From Streptomyces uncialis (lineage in GTDB: Bacteria > Actinomycetota > Actinomycetes > Streptomycetales > Streptomycetaceae): a stretch of DNA of 64,000 nucleotides. The translations under genes were made by a program, and so were the position numbers. The stretch covers positions 558,001 through 622,000 of the forward strand of contig NZ_LFBV01000002.1 of NCBI RefSeq assembly GCF_001905345.1. The letters run 5' to 3'. Shown here piece by piece: positions 41,423 to 49,900 of this stretch (position 1 is the stretch's first letter; each line of letters opens with the position of its first letter). A model generated the notes under the pieces. The model had not been told where the DNA came from, made no database searches, and saw only the letters and a list, made by a program, of their open reading frames with translations.

Positions 41423-42531
41423 GACAGGGTGGCGATCGCTTCGCGTCCGCCCGCCAGGAACTCCGGCCATGATCCGCCTTCCTCCTTGCTGCGTGGTTCG
41501 ACGACGCCGTGCAGGTACTTGTTGAGGATGGCGAGGTCCTCGGGCTCGCGCCGGGCCAGCGACCCGACGAGCGAGGAGGCCAGGGTGTGGGCGGTGAGGG
41601 CGCGTTCACCGAAGAAGTTGCTGTGCAGGATCGCGTCCTCAAGGACGCCGATCTGCTCGGCGGTGGACAGCGCGGACTCCAGCTTCTCGTCGTCGCTGCC
41701 CGCCGCCGCGGCCGAGGCACGCAGATCGGCGAAGCTCTGGAGCAGTACGTCGAGCAGCGTCGGCGGTACGTCGAGCTCGATCTGGTGGCGGCGCAGCAGT
41801 TCCTCGGTGCGGAAGCGGACGATCTCCGTCTCGCTCTTCTTGTTCGTCATGACCGGGATACGGACGAAGTTGAAGCGGCGCTTGAGCGCGGAGGACAGGT
41901 CGTTGACCCCGCGGTCACGGCTGTTGGCGGTGGCGATGACCGAGAAGCCGGGCTTGGCGAAGACGATCCCGTCGCTGTCCAGTTCGGGGACCGAGATGTA
42001 CTTCTCGGAGAGGATCGAGATCAGCGCGTCCTGCACATCGCTCGTGGAGCGGGTGAGCTCCTCGAACCGGCCTATCGCGCCGGTCTCCATCGCGGTCATG
42101 ATCGGTGAGGGGATCATCGACTCGCGCGACTGGCCCTTGGCGATGACCATGGACACGTTCCAGGAGTACTTGATGTGGTCCTCGGTGGTGCCGGCCGTGC
42201 CCTGGACGACCAGGGTGGAGTTGCGGCTGATCGCGGCGGACAGCAGCTCGGCCAGCCAGCTCTTGCCGGTGCCGGGGTCGCCGATGAGCAGCAGACCGCG
42301 GTCGGAGGCCAGGGTGACGATGGAGCGCTCGACGAAGCTGCGGTCGCCGAACCATTTCTGCGGGATCTTCCGGTCGAGGCCGTCCGCGCGTTCGGAGCCC
42401 AGGACGAACAGCCGGACCATCTTGGGTGACAGGCGCCAGGAGAAGGGCTTGGGCCCGGCGTCGACGGACTCCAGCCAGTCCAGCTCCTCGGCGTACTTGA
42501 GTTCGGCGGGGGCGCGCAACAGGTCGGACAT
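41419..42531 (-). CDS. MoxR-family AAA+ ATPase
   Basis: The product is 370 residues. Walker A is LLLIGDPGTGKSWLAELL near residue 78. The segment normally holding Walker B reads GAIGRFEELTRSTSDVQDALISILSEKYI, so the usual D-E pair is E-E. Sensor 1 is VIATANSRDRGVNDLSSALKRRFNFVRIP with the arginine finger RRF. MoxR ATPases act as chaperone-like motors that load metals or remodel partners together with VWA proteins using a MIDAS site. The gene sits 15 nt after the VWA gene and overlaps the DUF5682 gene, a strict functional unit. No export signal is present. Confidence 0.93.
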   Translation of the reverse strand: MSDLLRAPAELKYAEELDWLESVDAGPKPFSWRLSPKMVRLFVLGSERADGLDRKIPQKWFGDRSFVERSIVTLASDRGLLLIGDPGTGKSWLAELLSAAISRNSTLVVQGTAGTTEDHIKYSWNVSMVIAKGQSRESMIPSPIMTAMETGAIGRFEELTRSTSDVQDALISILSEKYISVPELDSDGIVFAKPGFSVIATANSRDRGVNDLSSALKRRFNFVRIPVMTNKKSETEIVRFRTEELLRRHQIELDVPPTLLDVLLQSFADLRASAAAAGSDDEKLESALSTAEQIGVLEDAILHSNFFGERALTAHTLASSLVGSLARREPEDLAILNKYLHGVVEPRSKEEGGSWPEFLAGGREAIATLS

Positions 42532-42546
42532 GGCGGTGGGGCCTTT

Positions 42547-44094
42547 CTAGGTGAGGAACGTCTTGAGTTCGTGCACGAGCTTGCCGATATGACCGGAGAT
42601 CACCGGTGTGCCGAGGTCCTTGAACCGCTCCCGGAACCAGGGGTTGACGCTGCCCCGTCCGGAGCTGGTCACGGAGCCCACGGGGATGAGTCTGGCTCCC
42701 GAGCGGTGAACGGCGGTCATGCTCTCGAAGAGCGGCCCGGCCTGCCATTCGTAGAAGTCGGATATCCACACGACGGCGGTGTTGCGGGGTTCGGCGATCT
42801 TCGGCTGGGCCAGTGCCATGGCGACCGTGCCGTCGGTGCCGCCGCCGAGGTTGGTGCGCAGCAGGGTCTCGAAGGGGTCGTGCGCCCACGGGGTGAGGTC
42901 GAGTGCCCGGGTGTCGTACGCGATGAGGTGGACGTCCACCTTCGGGAGCCCGGCGAAGATCGACGCCAGGATGGTGCAGTTCACCATGGAGTCGACCATC
43001 GAGCCCGACTGGTCCACGACGACGATCAGCCGCTGGGGAGTCGTCTTGCGCGCGGTGTGCCGGTAGTAGAGGCGGTCGACGTACAGCCGCTCCTCCTCCG
43101 GGCTCCAGTTGGTGAGGTTCTTCCAGATCGTGCGGTCGAGATCGAGGTTGCGGTAGACGCGTTTGGGCGGGACGGAGCGGTCCAGGGGGCCCACGGTCGC
43201 CTTCTCCACCTGGGTGCGCAGCACGGCGGAGACCTCGTCGACGAATCGGCGGATCAGTGCCTTGGCGTTGGCCAGCGCCACACCGGAGAGGTTGTTCTTG
43301 TCCCGGAGCAGCTGTTCGATCAGGGACATGCTGGGGGTGAGGCGTGCGGCGAGATCCGGGTCGGCGAGCACCTCACGCAGTCGCATGCGTTTGACCAGGT
43401 CGGCCTCGATGGCGTCGAGTTCCGGTCCGATCGTGGGAATGAGGCGGCTGAGATCGGGCGTCGCACACGGGCCACCGGTGCCGGTCGCGGCCACGCCCGC
43501 CCCCGCGGCACCCGTACCTGACCCACCCGCAGCGGCACCCGGTGCGGCGCGGCCACCGCGCAGTTCGCCGGGGCGGCAGCCGAGCGCGCGTTCCAGCCAG
43601 CCCGCGTCGGACTGCCAGCGGGTCAGCTGTCCGGCGGTGACCGCGCCGGAGCCGGAGGCGAAGACATTGAGCAGGACCTTCGACACGAGTGCCGCGCGCC
43701 GTACCTCGGCTGCCCGGTCGCGGGTGCCGTCGTCGTCGGGGGCGGGTGCCATCAGGCCGTCGAACTCGGAGCCGAGCTCGGGGTGGCGCTGCACGATCGA
43801 GTCCACGGAGACCTGCGGGTCCAGCAGCGCCGACGGCAGACCGATGTCCTCGACGACAGCGAGACCGGCGGATTCCAGCGCGGGCTGTTCCTCGGCGTCG
43901 AAGAGGCGGGCGAGCAGCCGCCAGTACAGGACCTGGCGGCGGTTGTCATGGGCGTCGGCGGGGGCGGTTCCGTGGCCCCGCCCGGCCGGTGGTTCGCCCG
44001 CCGCGCCACCGGTCGGCCGCTCGGTCGCCTGATCCGTGGTGGAGGTGTCCTCGGTCGTATGGCCGGTCGTGCGGCCGGTCGTGCGCTCGGTCAT
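42547..44094 (-). CDS. VWA-domain (CoxE/YehP-like) MoxR partner protein
   Basis: The product is 515 residues from the ATG at 44094, which overlaps the DUF5691 stop by ATGA; the longer open frame upstream is a shadow. Residues 1-45 are Thr/Gly/Pro-rich; a helical region follows (VLYWRLLARLFD through IPTIGPELDAIEADLVKRMRLREVLADPDLAARLT) with a Gly/Ala linker near 200-225. The C-terminal VWA domain has a complete MIDAS: D-x-S-x-S in VVVDQSGSMVDSM near residue 356, Thr in LGGGTDGTVAM, and Asp in VVWISDFYEW. It probably binds divalent metal and mediates protein contact with the MoxR ATPase encoded next. Confidence 0.92.
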   Translation of the reverse strand: MTERTTGRTTGHTTEDTSTTDQATERPTGGAAGEPPAGRGHGTAPADAHDNRRQVLYWRLLARLFDAEEQPALESAGLAVVEDIGLPSALLDPQVSVDSIVQRHPELGSEFDGLMAPAPDDDGTRDRAAEVRRAALVSKVLLNVFASGSGAVTAGQLTRWQSDAGWLERALGCRPGELRGGRAAPGAAAGGSGTGAAGAGVAATGTGGPCATPDLSRLIPTIGPELDAIEADLVKRMRLREVLADPDLAARLTPSMSLIEQLLRDKNNLSGVALANAKALIRRFVDEVSAVLRTQVEKATVGPLDRSVPPKRVYRNLDLDRTIWKNLTNWSPEEERLYVDRLYYRHTARKTTPQRLIVVVDQSGSMVDSMVNCTILASIFAGLPKVDVHLIAYDTRALDLTPWAHDPFETLLRTNLGGGTDGTVAMALAQPKIAEPRNTAVVWISDFYEWQAGPLFESMTAVHRSGARLIPVGSVTSSGRGSVNPWFRERFKDLGTPVISGHIGKLVHELKTFLT

Positions 44095-45479
44095 TTCCGC
44101 AGCAGCCTTCCCGCGCGCTCGCGCAGCACGGTCACGGCGTCGGTGGCGGCCTTCTCGGCCCGGGCACCGGCCTTGTCGGTCGTGCCCGCGGCCCAGCCAC
44201 CGGCGTGGATGACGACGGGCTTCTTCCGTACGATCGTCTCCACGGCCAGAGGCTGGACGCGGAACGCTCCGGCGTCCCAGCGCAGCAGCCCGACGCACGC
44301 GCGGGACGCCGCGACGGCCTCGGGGGTGAGGGGTCCGGCGGTCGGCACCCGGTCGATGTCGACCGTGAGCGGCTGCCCGGCGACGGTGAACGTCATCGCG
44401 TCCCCGTCCTCCTGGACGGCACATCCCTCCAGGAACACGGGCACGGCGATGCGTGCCGGATGGCGGTCCAGCGGGGCGGTCGCCGCGTCGGTGGCGGCGG
44501 GCAGGGCGACGCGGGCCGTGGTCAAGGCGTCGGCGGGTTCCCCCGTACGCGCGTGCTCGTCGCTCCAGATCAGATCGCCCTCGGCGGTGACCGGCATGGC
44601 GTCGAGGTCCATCGAACGGCCGTCCCGGACGGCCGCGAGCAGCGGCATGTGCGGGCGGAGCAGTTGCCAGAGCCCGGCTCCCACCACGGTGTCGGGCTTC
44701 GGCACCGACACACTGGCACGCACCAGCCGGGGCGCGCCGCCGTCCGCGGGTTCGAACACGGCGTGGATCTGTGCCTGCGCGGCGGTCGGGTGTTCCTGGA
44801 GGTCGATGCCGAGAGGGAGCAGACGGCCGGTGGCCGTGCCCGTCACAGGCATGTCGGCGGCTCCGGGGAGCGTCAGCAGCATCGCGCGCGACCACAGGTC
44901 GGCCCAGCGGCGTGCCGGGACGCGTTCCAGGGCGGCGCCCGGACAGGACGCGGCGAGCTCGGCGGCGAAGCCGTCGAGGAGGGTCGCCAGACGGCGCAGG
45001 TCCGGGTCGGGGAGCATCGCGGAGATGATCCGCGCCGACCCGGAGACCAGCTCGTGGTCGATGCCCTGCCAGCCGCGGCCCGCCAGGTCGGACAGCCAGG
45101 AGCGGGCGGCGGTCTGGAGATTCGCCGCCTGCCGTCCGCCCGCCGCCGGGGCGAACTCCTTGTCGCGCGGCCGTCCGGTCGCCTCCGCGATCCGGGTGAT
45201 CAGCGCGTCGTGGACGGAACCGAGGAGGGCGGTGCGGGCGGCGGCCAGCGCGACGAGGTGGTCCTCGCCCGCGGCTCCGGCCGAAGCCTTCTGTGCCGCC
45301 TCGCCGACCCCGGCGGCGAGCGGGGTCCCCGCGACGGCGCGGGCGAGTCCGGTCAGGCCCTTGGCCTGGGCGGGCCCGGGACGGAGCAGTCCTCCGGCGA
45401 GTGCGAGGTCGAAGGCGTCGACGGCCGTCAGCGCTTCGTCGAGCCCGTCGACGGACGCGGTGAGCAGATCGGCGCGCAT
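44091..45479 (-). CDS. DUF5691-family protein
   Basis: The product is 462 residues from the ATG at 45479, whose A overlaps the last base of the SWIM-protein stop (TGATG); the frame can extend nine codons to 45506. It is a soluble, helical, Ala/Leu-rich protein: DLLTASVDGLDEALTAVDAFDLALAGGLLRP at the N-terminus, RLATLLDGFAAELAAS in the middle, and a later Trp-containing GLWQLLRPHMPLLAAV. No catalytic motif or known domain other than the DUF is visible. In known gene neighbourhoods DUF5691 accompanies SWIM zinc-finger, MoxR, VWA and DUF5682 genes, as here; it may be an adaptor. The function is unknown. Confidence 0.8.
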   Translation of the reverse strand: MRADLLTASVDGLDEALTAVDAFDLALAGGLLRPGPAQAKGLTGLARAVAGTPLAAGVGEAAQKASAGAAGEDHLVALAAARTALLGSVHDALITRIAEATGRPRDKEFAPAAGGRQAANLQTAARSWLSDLAGRGWQGIDHELVSGSARIISAMLPDPDLRRLATLLDGFAAELAASCPGAALERVPARRWADLWSRAMLLTLPGAADMPVTGTATGRLLPLGIDLQEHPTAAQAQIHAVFEPADGGAPRLVRASVSVPKPDTVVGAGLWQLLRPHMPLLAAVRDGRSMDLDAMPVTAEGDLIWSDEHARTGEPADALTTARVALPAATDAATAPLDRHPARIAVPVFLEGCAVQEDGDAMTFTVAGQPLTVDIDRVPTAGPLTPEAVAASRACVGLLRWDAGAFRVQPLAVETIVRKKPVVIHAGGWAAGTTDKAGARAEKAATDAVTVLRERAGRLLRK

Positions 45480-45979
45480 CACGCCGCCCTGGTCGGCGGG
45501 AACCACTGCATCTCCGGCAAGGGCGCCGTGACCGGGGTGAGCTCCAGATAGGCCAGGTGGTGCAGGAAGCGGCTGAAGACGGACGCGGCGGCGGTGCTGT
45601 CCCCCTGCGGCGGACGGACCGCGCCCATGGCGGCGGTGACGGCCTGGGCGTCCGGCTCGCCGTCCGCGACATCGGCCTTCAGATAGCGGGCGACCCGCCC
45701 GGCACCGTACTGGAGCACCGACTCAGCGATCAGGGACCGGATGTGGTTGCAGAACGAACCCCGCGCGCCGCCGCAGGGCCGGTTGTTGTTGGTGCTGCAT
45801 GTGAAGGCGTGGGTACCGGCCGCGACCGACGAGACATAGACCCGTCCGGCGTCGGACCCGCTGGACACCACACCCTGCAACCGCCCGTCGGCCAGCTCCA
45901 CGAACGGGACCTTCGCGAGTTTGCGCGGCCTCGCGGATGCCGTCACCCGGGCCGTGCTGGACCTCTCCCAATAGGACAA
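45479..45979 (-). CDS. SWIM-like zinc-finger protein, short form, first gene of operon
   Basis: A TTG at 45979 with AGAGGAG eight nt upstream gives 166 residues. The core GAGTHAFTCSTNNNRPCGGARGSFCNHIRSLIAES carries C-x7-C-x7-C-x-H, a variant of the SWIM motif (C-x-C-xn-C-x-H), so a zinc site is likely. It is preceded by a small beta domain (VPFVELADGRLQGVVSSGSDAGRVYVSSV) and followed by helices. SWIM domains bind DNA or proteins. The SWIM proteins I recall from this type of cluster are longer, so this may be a reduced version. It initiates the operon SWIM-DUF5691-VWA-MoxR-DUF5682, each gene overlapping or nearly touching the next. Confidence 0.8.
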   Translation of the reverse strand: MSYWERSSTARVTASARPRKLAKVPFVELADGRLQGVVSSGSDAGRVYVSSVAAGTHAFTCSTNNNRPCGGARGSFCNHIRSLIAESVLQYGAGRVARYLKADVADGEPDAQAVTAAMGAVRPPQGDSTAAASVFSRFLHHLAYLELTPVTAPLPEMQWFPPTRAA

Positions 45980-46398
45980 CGCGCCATCTCCTCTGCGCCA
46001 GGGGGGTGCCCACGCCGGACCGGCGGGACACGACTGAACCTAGCGGCGACCACTGACAACGCCGTCCCGCTGCGCCCGAAGCCCGCCGTGGGCCGGGTGC
46101 CCTGTGACCAGGCACCGGTATTGTTCGTAGGGCTGAAGACCCTGTCGTCGTCGAGGAGGGGCGCCGTCGCTGTGGGGACGGGGTCGGTGTCGGTGATTCG
46201 GCTCCAGTGCGCGTACACGCCGACCGGCGCGGGGATTCCCGGGCAGGGCCGGTACGGCGGTTGTGGCCACCGTACGAGGGGCCGGCCCGTTCGGGTCCGG
46301 CTGTTCGGCCGGGATCACCGCGCGCCGGCCGTCGTCCCAAGGCCCCTCCGTGGCCCCCGCGGACGGCCTTCTCGGACGGCGGTCCCGGACGAACGGGC
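45980..46398. other. Intergenic region upstream of the MoxR-VWA operon
   Basis: 419 nt with no gene recognised. The operon promoter should lie near 45990-46150; this part is slightly less GC-rich (for example AGGCACCGGTATTGTTCG at about 46110). The end of the acidic small-protein gene at 46399 lies on the far side. Confidence 0.5.
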
Positions 46399-46827
46399 TC
46401 AGCCGTCGATCCTCCAGTGCCAGTTGCCGCCCCGGGCCGAGAGCGCGATGCCGTTCTCGCGTACGTGGAGGATGTCGTCCCGCTGCTCCCACTCCATGCG
46501 CAGGGTCTCGTCCCGTGGGTCGCCGCCCAGTACCCGCTTCCACAGCGGGCCCTCGGGGGCGCCGGGTGTGCCGAGCGCGAGGGAGGTCACGTGCTCCAGC
46601 ACCAGCGTGACGGGGCCGAGTTCGCGGTACGGCTCGGTCCCGGACTCCGTGTACGCGCGGGCGAAGGACAGTTCCGCCCGCAGGGTGGCGCCGGTGGGCG
46701 ACACGGTGAGTCCGAAGCCCTCGGACTCGATGTCCAGCTCACCGGTGCCCGGGACGCGCCAGCCGGTGATCTCCCGCCCGGAGTGTCCGGGCTCGTCGTC
46801 GAGGACCGGGGTACAGCCTTGCCACAT
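46399..46827 (-). CDS. Small acidic protein next to RHS gene, candidate immunity protein
   Basis: The product is 142 residues from the ATG at 46827 (AAGGTCG upstream); the longer frame to 46977 crosses the terminator hairpin and is unlikely. By eye it has about 23 Asp/Glu and 13 Lys/Arg, so it is clearly acidic. It is soluble with beta-type stretches (LDIESEGFGLTVSPTGATLRAELSFARAY, ILHVRENGIALSARGGNWHWRIDG). No family is recognised. Its place directly after a polymorphic-toxin-like RHS gene and its charge, opposite to the very basic toxin tip, make an immunity role likely, though unproven. Confidence 0.65.
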   Translation of the reverse strand: MWQGCTPVLDDEPGHSGREITGWRVPGTGELDIESEGFGLTVSPTGATLRAELSFARAYTESGTEPYRELGPVTLVLEHVTSLALGTPGAPEGPLWKRVLGGDPRDETLRMEWEQRDDILHVRENGIALSARGGNWHWRIDG

Positions 46828-46937
46828 CGGGTGTCGACCTTTCGTCGGAACGGAGGAAACGGTTGAGCGGTGGAACGCGGAACGGGGCGTGCGGGCTTGC
46901 GGGCGTGTGGGGCGGTGGCGTTCGGGGCCATGGCGAA

Positions 46938-46979
46938 GGGTGCGGGTGAGGAAGGGGTGTGCCTTCCTCACCCGCACCC
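46938..46979 (-). terminator. Perfect 18-bp stem terminator after the RHS gene
   Basis: GGGTGCGGGTGAGGAAGG (46938-46955) pairs perfectly with 46962-46979 around a 6-nt loop, 20 nt after the RHS stop. It lies between the RHS gene and the putative immunity gene, so the latter probably needs its own promoter or readthrough. Confidence 0.9.
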
Positions 46980-46998
46980 GGGCTCACGTCAGCTCACC

Positions 46999-49900
46999 TC
47001 ACAGGGAGCGCCACGCACGGTAGATGTGGCGCAGGCCGGGCCGGTAGGCCCACTTCCCGTACCGCTTGCCGCCCCGGTAGTACTGCACATGGGGGAAGCC
47101 CATGTACTTCTTCCGGTACCGGATGCGGCGCCAGCTCGCGCCGGCACCCTTGCCCTTGGGTCGCGCGCCCCACTTATTGTAGTGAGGCTTCTTGCCGCGG
47201 ACGTCGACCCGGTAGCCCCGCTTGGTCTGGATGCTGTTCTTGACCGAACGCTTGGCCAGGTACCGCGAGCCGCCCCGGATCGCGAGGCTGCGCAGGATTC
47301 CGCCGCCGGAGACCATCGAGACCGCGCCCGCGATCCTGCGGGTCCGCTTGCCCGGGCACCACCTGGAGCAGGCGTAGGCCGCCGCGCCGACCGCGAACCA
47401 GGCCCACCGGCCGTCGAGGTCGTAGCAGTTGAGGGGCTGCCCGTAGCAGTAGTCGTAGGCGTTGGCGTTGCCCCCGAAGTCCGGGTCGGGGGACATGAAG
47501 CGGCCGGTGGCCGGGTTGTACAGCCGCGCGCCCATGAGGGTGAGACCGGTGAGGGTCTCGCTGGAGCGCTGCTTGCCGCCGAGCCAGCCGTAGCGGATCT
47601 CGGACTGTCCGCCGCGCGGGTTGCCGTACTCGTCGGACTCCACCGCGACGGGTGCCTGGCCCGCGGTCAGCGGGAGTTGCAGGGACACGTCGCCGTGCAG
47701 GTTGGTGACCTGGAGGACGACGTCGCCGGTCTTCCCGGTGGTGGCGGCCAGATCGCCGCCCGCCGCGTCCACGTTGCGGGTCAGCGCGCCGGAGCCGTTC
47801 TCGGTGATCCAGCGCGGGTTGTCGCCGTCGCCGTCGTAGTGGTTGACCTTGGTGGCCTGGAGCGTCCAGGTGCTGCCGCTGCCGCTCTCCACCTGCCACG
47901 AGCGGAACCGCAGCGCGGAGTCGAGGCTCCAGGTCTGGCGCTTGCCGTCGGCGGTCTGCCGGTGGACGAGGTCGTTGGCGTAGTAGCCGATCGTGCCGTT
48001 GCCCGGCGCCGTGGCGGTCCGGCCGAAGGCGTCGTACGCGTAGCCGGTGTCGACGACGCGGTCGGCGCTGTCGTAGGTGTGGGTGGTGGTGGTGCCTCCC
48101 GTGGTCGGGCAGTCGGCGCCCTCGGTGCCGGTGGCCGCCGTCAGCGTGGTGCGGTTGCTGCGGCTGTCGAAGCCGTAGGCGCGCCGGGTGCACACCGTGC
48201 TGGCGGTGTCCTCGACGGTGGTGAGACGGCCGGTCGCGTCGTACCGGTACGTCTGGTCGGACCAGCCGCTGTGGCTGGTGTTCTGGGCGTGGATGGACCG
48301 GGTGATGGTGTCGGAGTAGACGAGTGTGCTGTCGCTGTCGCGGGTGTAGGTCCGTTCGAGCGCCGCGCCGGAGGTGTCCTCCCGGGTCTTCACGGTGTAT
48401 CCGCCGGGCAGCTTCTCGCTGGTCACGGAGCCGTCCGCGTCGTACGCGGCCTCGAAGGCGCCGGCCACCGAGTCGGCAATCCGGGTCGGCAGTCCGCGCG
48501 GCTCCGCCGTGTGGTCGTAGGTGTAGGTGACCGTGGAGGGCACGCTGTCGGTGATCTTCACCGGCCGGTCGAGCAGGTCGTACTCGGTGGCCGTGGTGCC
48601 TCCGTCGGCGTCGGTGTACGCCATCTGGCGGCCGAGCTTGTCGAAGGACTTGGTGATCGTGCCGCCCTCGGGGGAGGACGTGGTGACGATGTCACCGCCC
48701 GCCGGGTCGTACGCGGTGGTCACCGCGGGCAGGGCCTGGCCCGAGCCCCCGGTGACGGTGACCGCGGTCTGCCGGCCTGCCGCGTCGAAGGTCATCTGGG
48801 TGGTCCGGGTGGTGCTGCCGGACACCTCGGTGACCTTGGACTCCGCGCCCCACCAGCTGTATTCGTTGGTGGTGGTGGGCAGGGTGGCCGGGTTCGAGCC
48901 GCCTCCGGTGACCGGACCGGCGGGGCCGGTGGTGCACACCGCGTCGGCCCATTCGGGGCGCCCGGCGCAGGCGCCGGTACCGGTGCCGGACCAGTAGGTG
49001 GTGACCCGGGCCGCCGCGGACGTACCGGTGGCTCCGGCCGGGATCTGCTTGGTGACCCGGCCCTGGGCGTCGTACTCGGTCTCGGTGGTGAGTGCCAGTC
49101 CGCCCGGGTCCTGGACGGACTTGACGGGCAGGCCGCGCGCCCAGTCCATGACGGTCTGGGTGGCGCGGGTCTCACCCTGCACGGTGGGGTGCTCGCGGAC
49201 CTGGGCGCCCACCGTCGCCTTGGTGACCTGGTCGCGGACCTTGGCGGTGCCGTCGGTGGGACGGCCCGCGTCGTACTCGTTGACCGTCCAGGTGCGGGCG
49301 ATCACCGACGAACCGGCCGGGACCAGGGTGCTGGCGCCGGACTTGAGGTCGGCGGTCAGGTCGACCCGCCGCAGCGAGCCGAACTCCTGGAGTTCGCGGA
49401 TGCCGCTGTCGTCGTAGACGGAGCGGGTGGCGAGCAGGTCGGCCCGTTCGGCGGGGGCCAGCCGGTCGATGCCGAGGTCCGTCTGCACGGCCCGGTCGGC
49501 GGCGCCGGTGCCGATCGCGACGGCCCGGTTCGCGGCGGACAGTTCGCGCACGGTGTTGCCGAACGCGTCGTACTCGGTGGTGGTGATGTGGCCGCCGGGC
49601 GAGGCGGTGTTGACCTCGCGCCCGGAGACACCCAGGTAGTGCACCTCGCCGCGCCGGTAGTCGGCGGCGCCGAGCGCGGAACCGGAGTGCGAGGCGGGGA
49701 CGGAGTCCGCGGGGAAGACCGCGGTCGCGTCGGTCGGGGCGTCGGTCTGGCCCCAGTCCCGCACCTGCGCGGCGCTCATCTGGTGCGGGGCGGCGGCGCC
49801 GCTGAGCGGCACGTCGTAGACCACGCTGGTGGTGGCGGTGCCCTGCTCGGTGGCGGCCGTGCCGGGCTGGAGCCCGGAGCGGGACGCCTTCAGCAGCATG

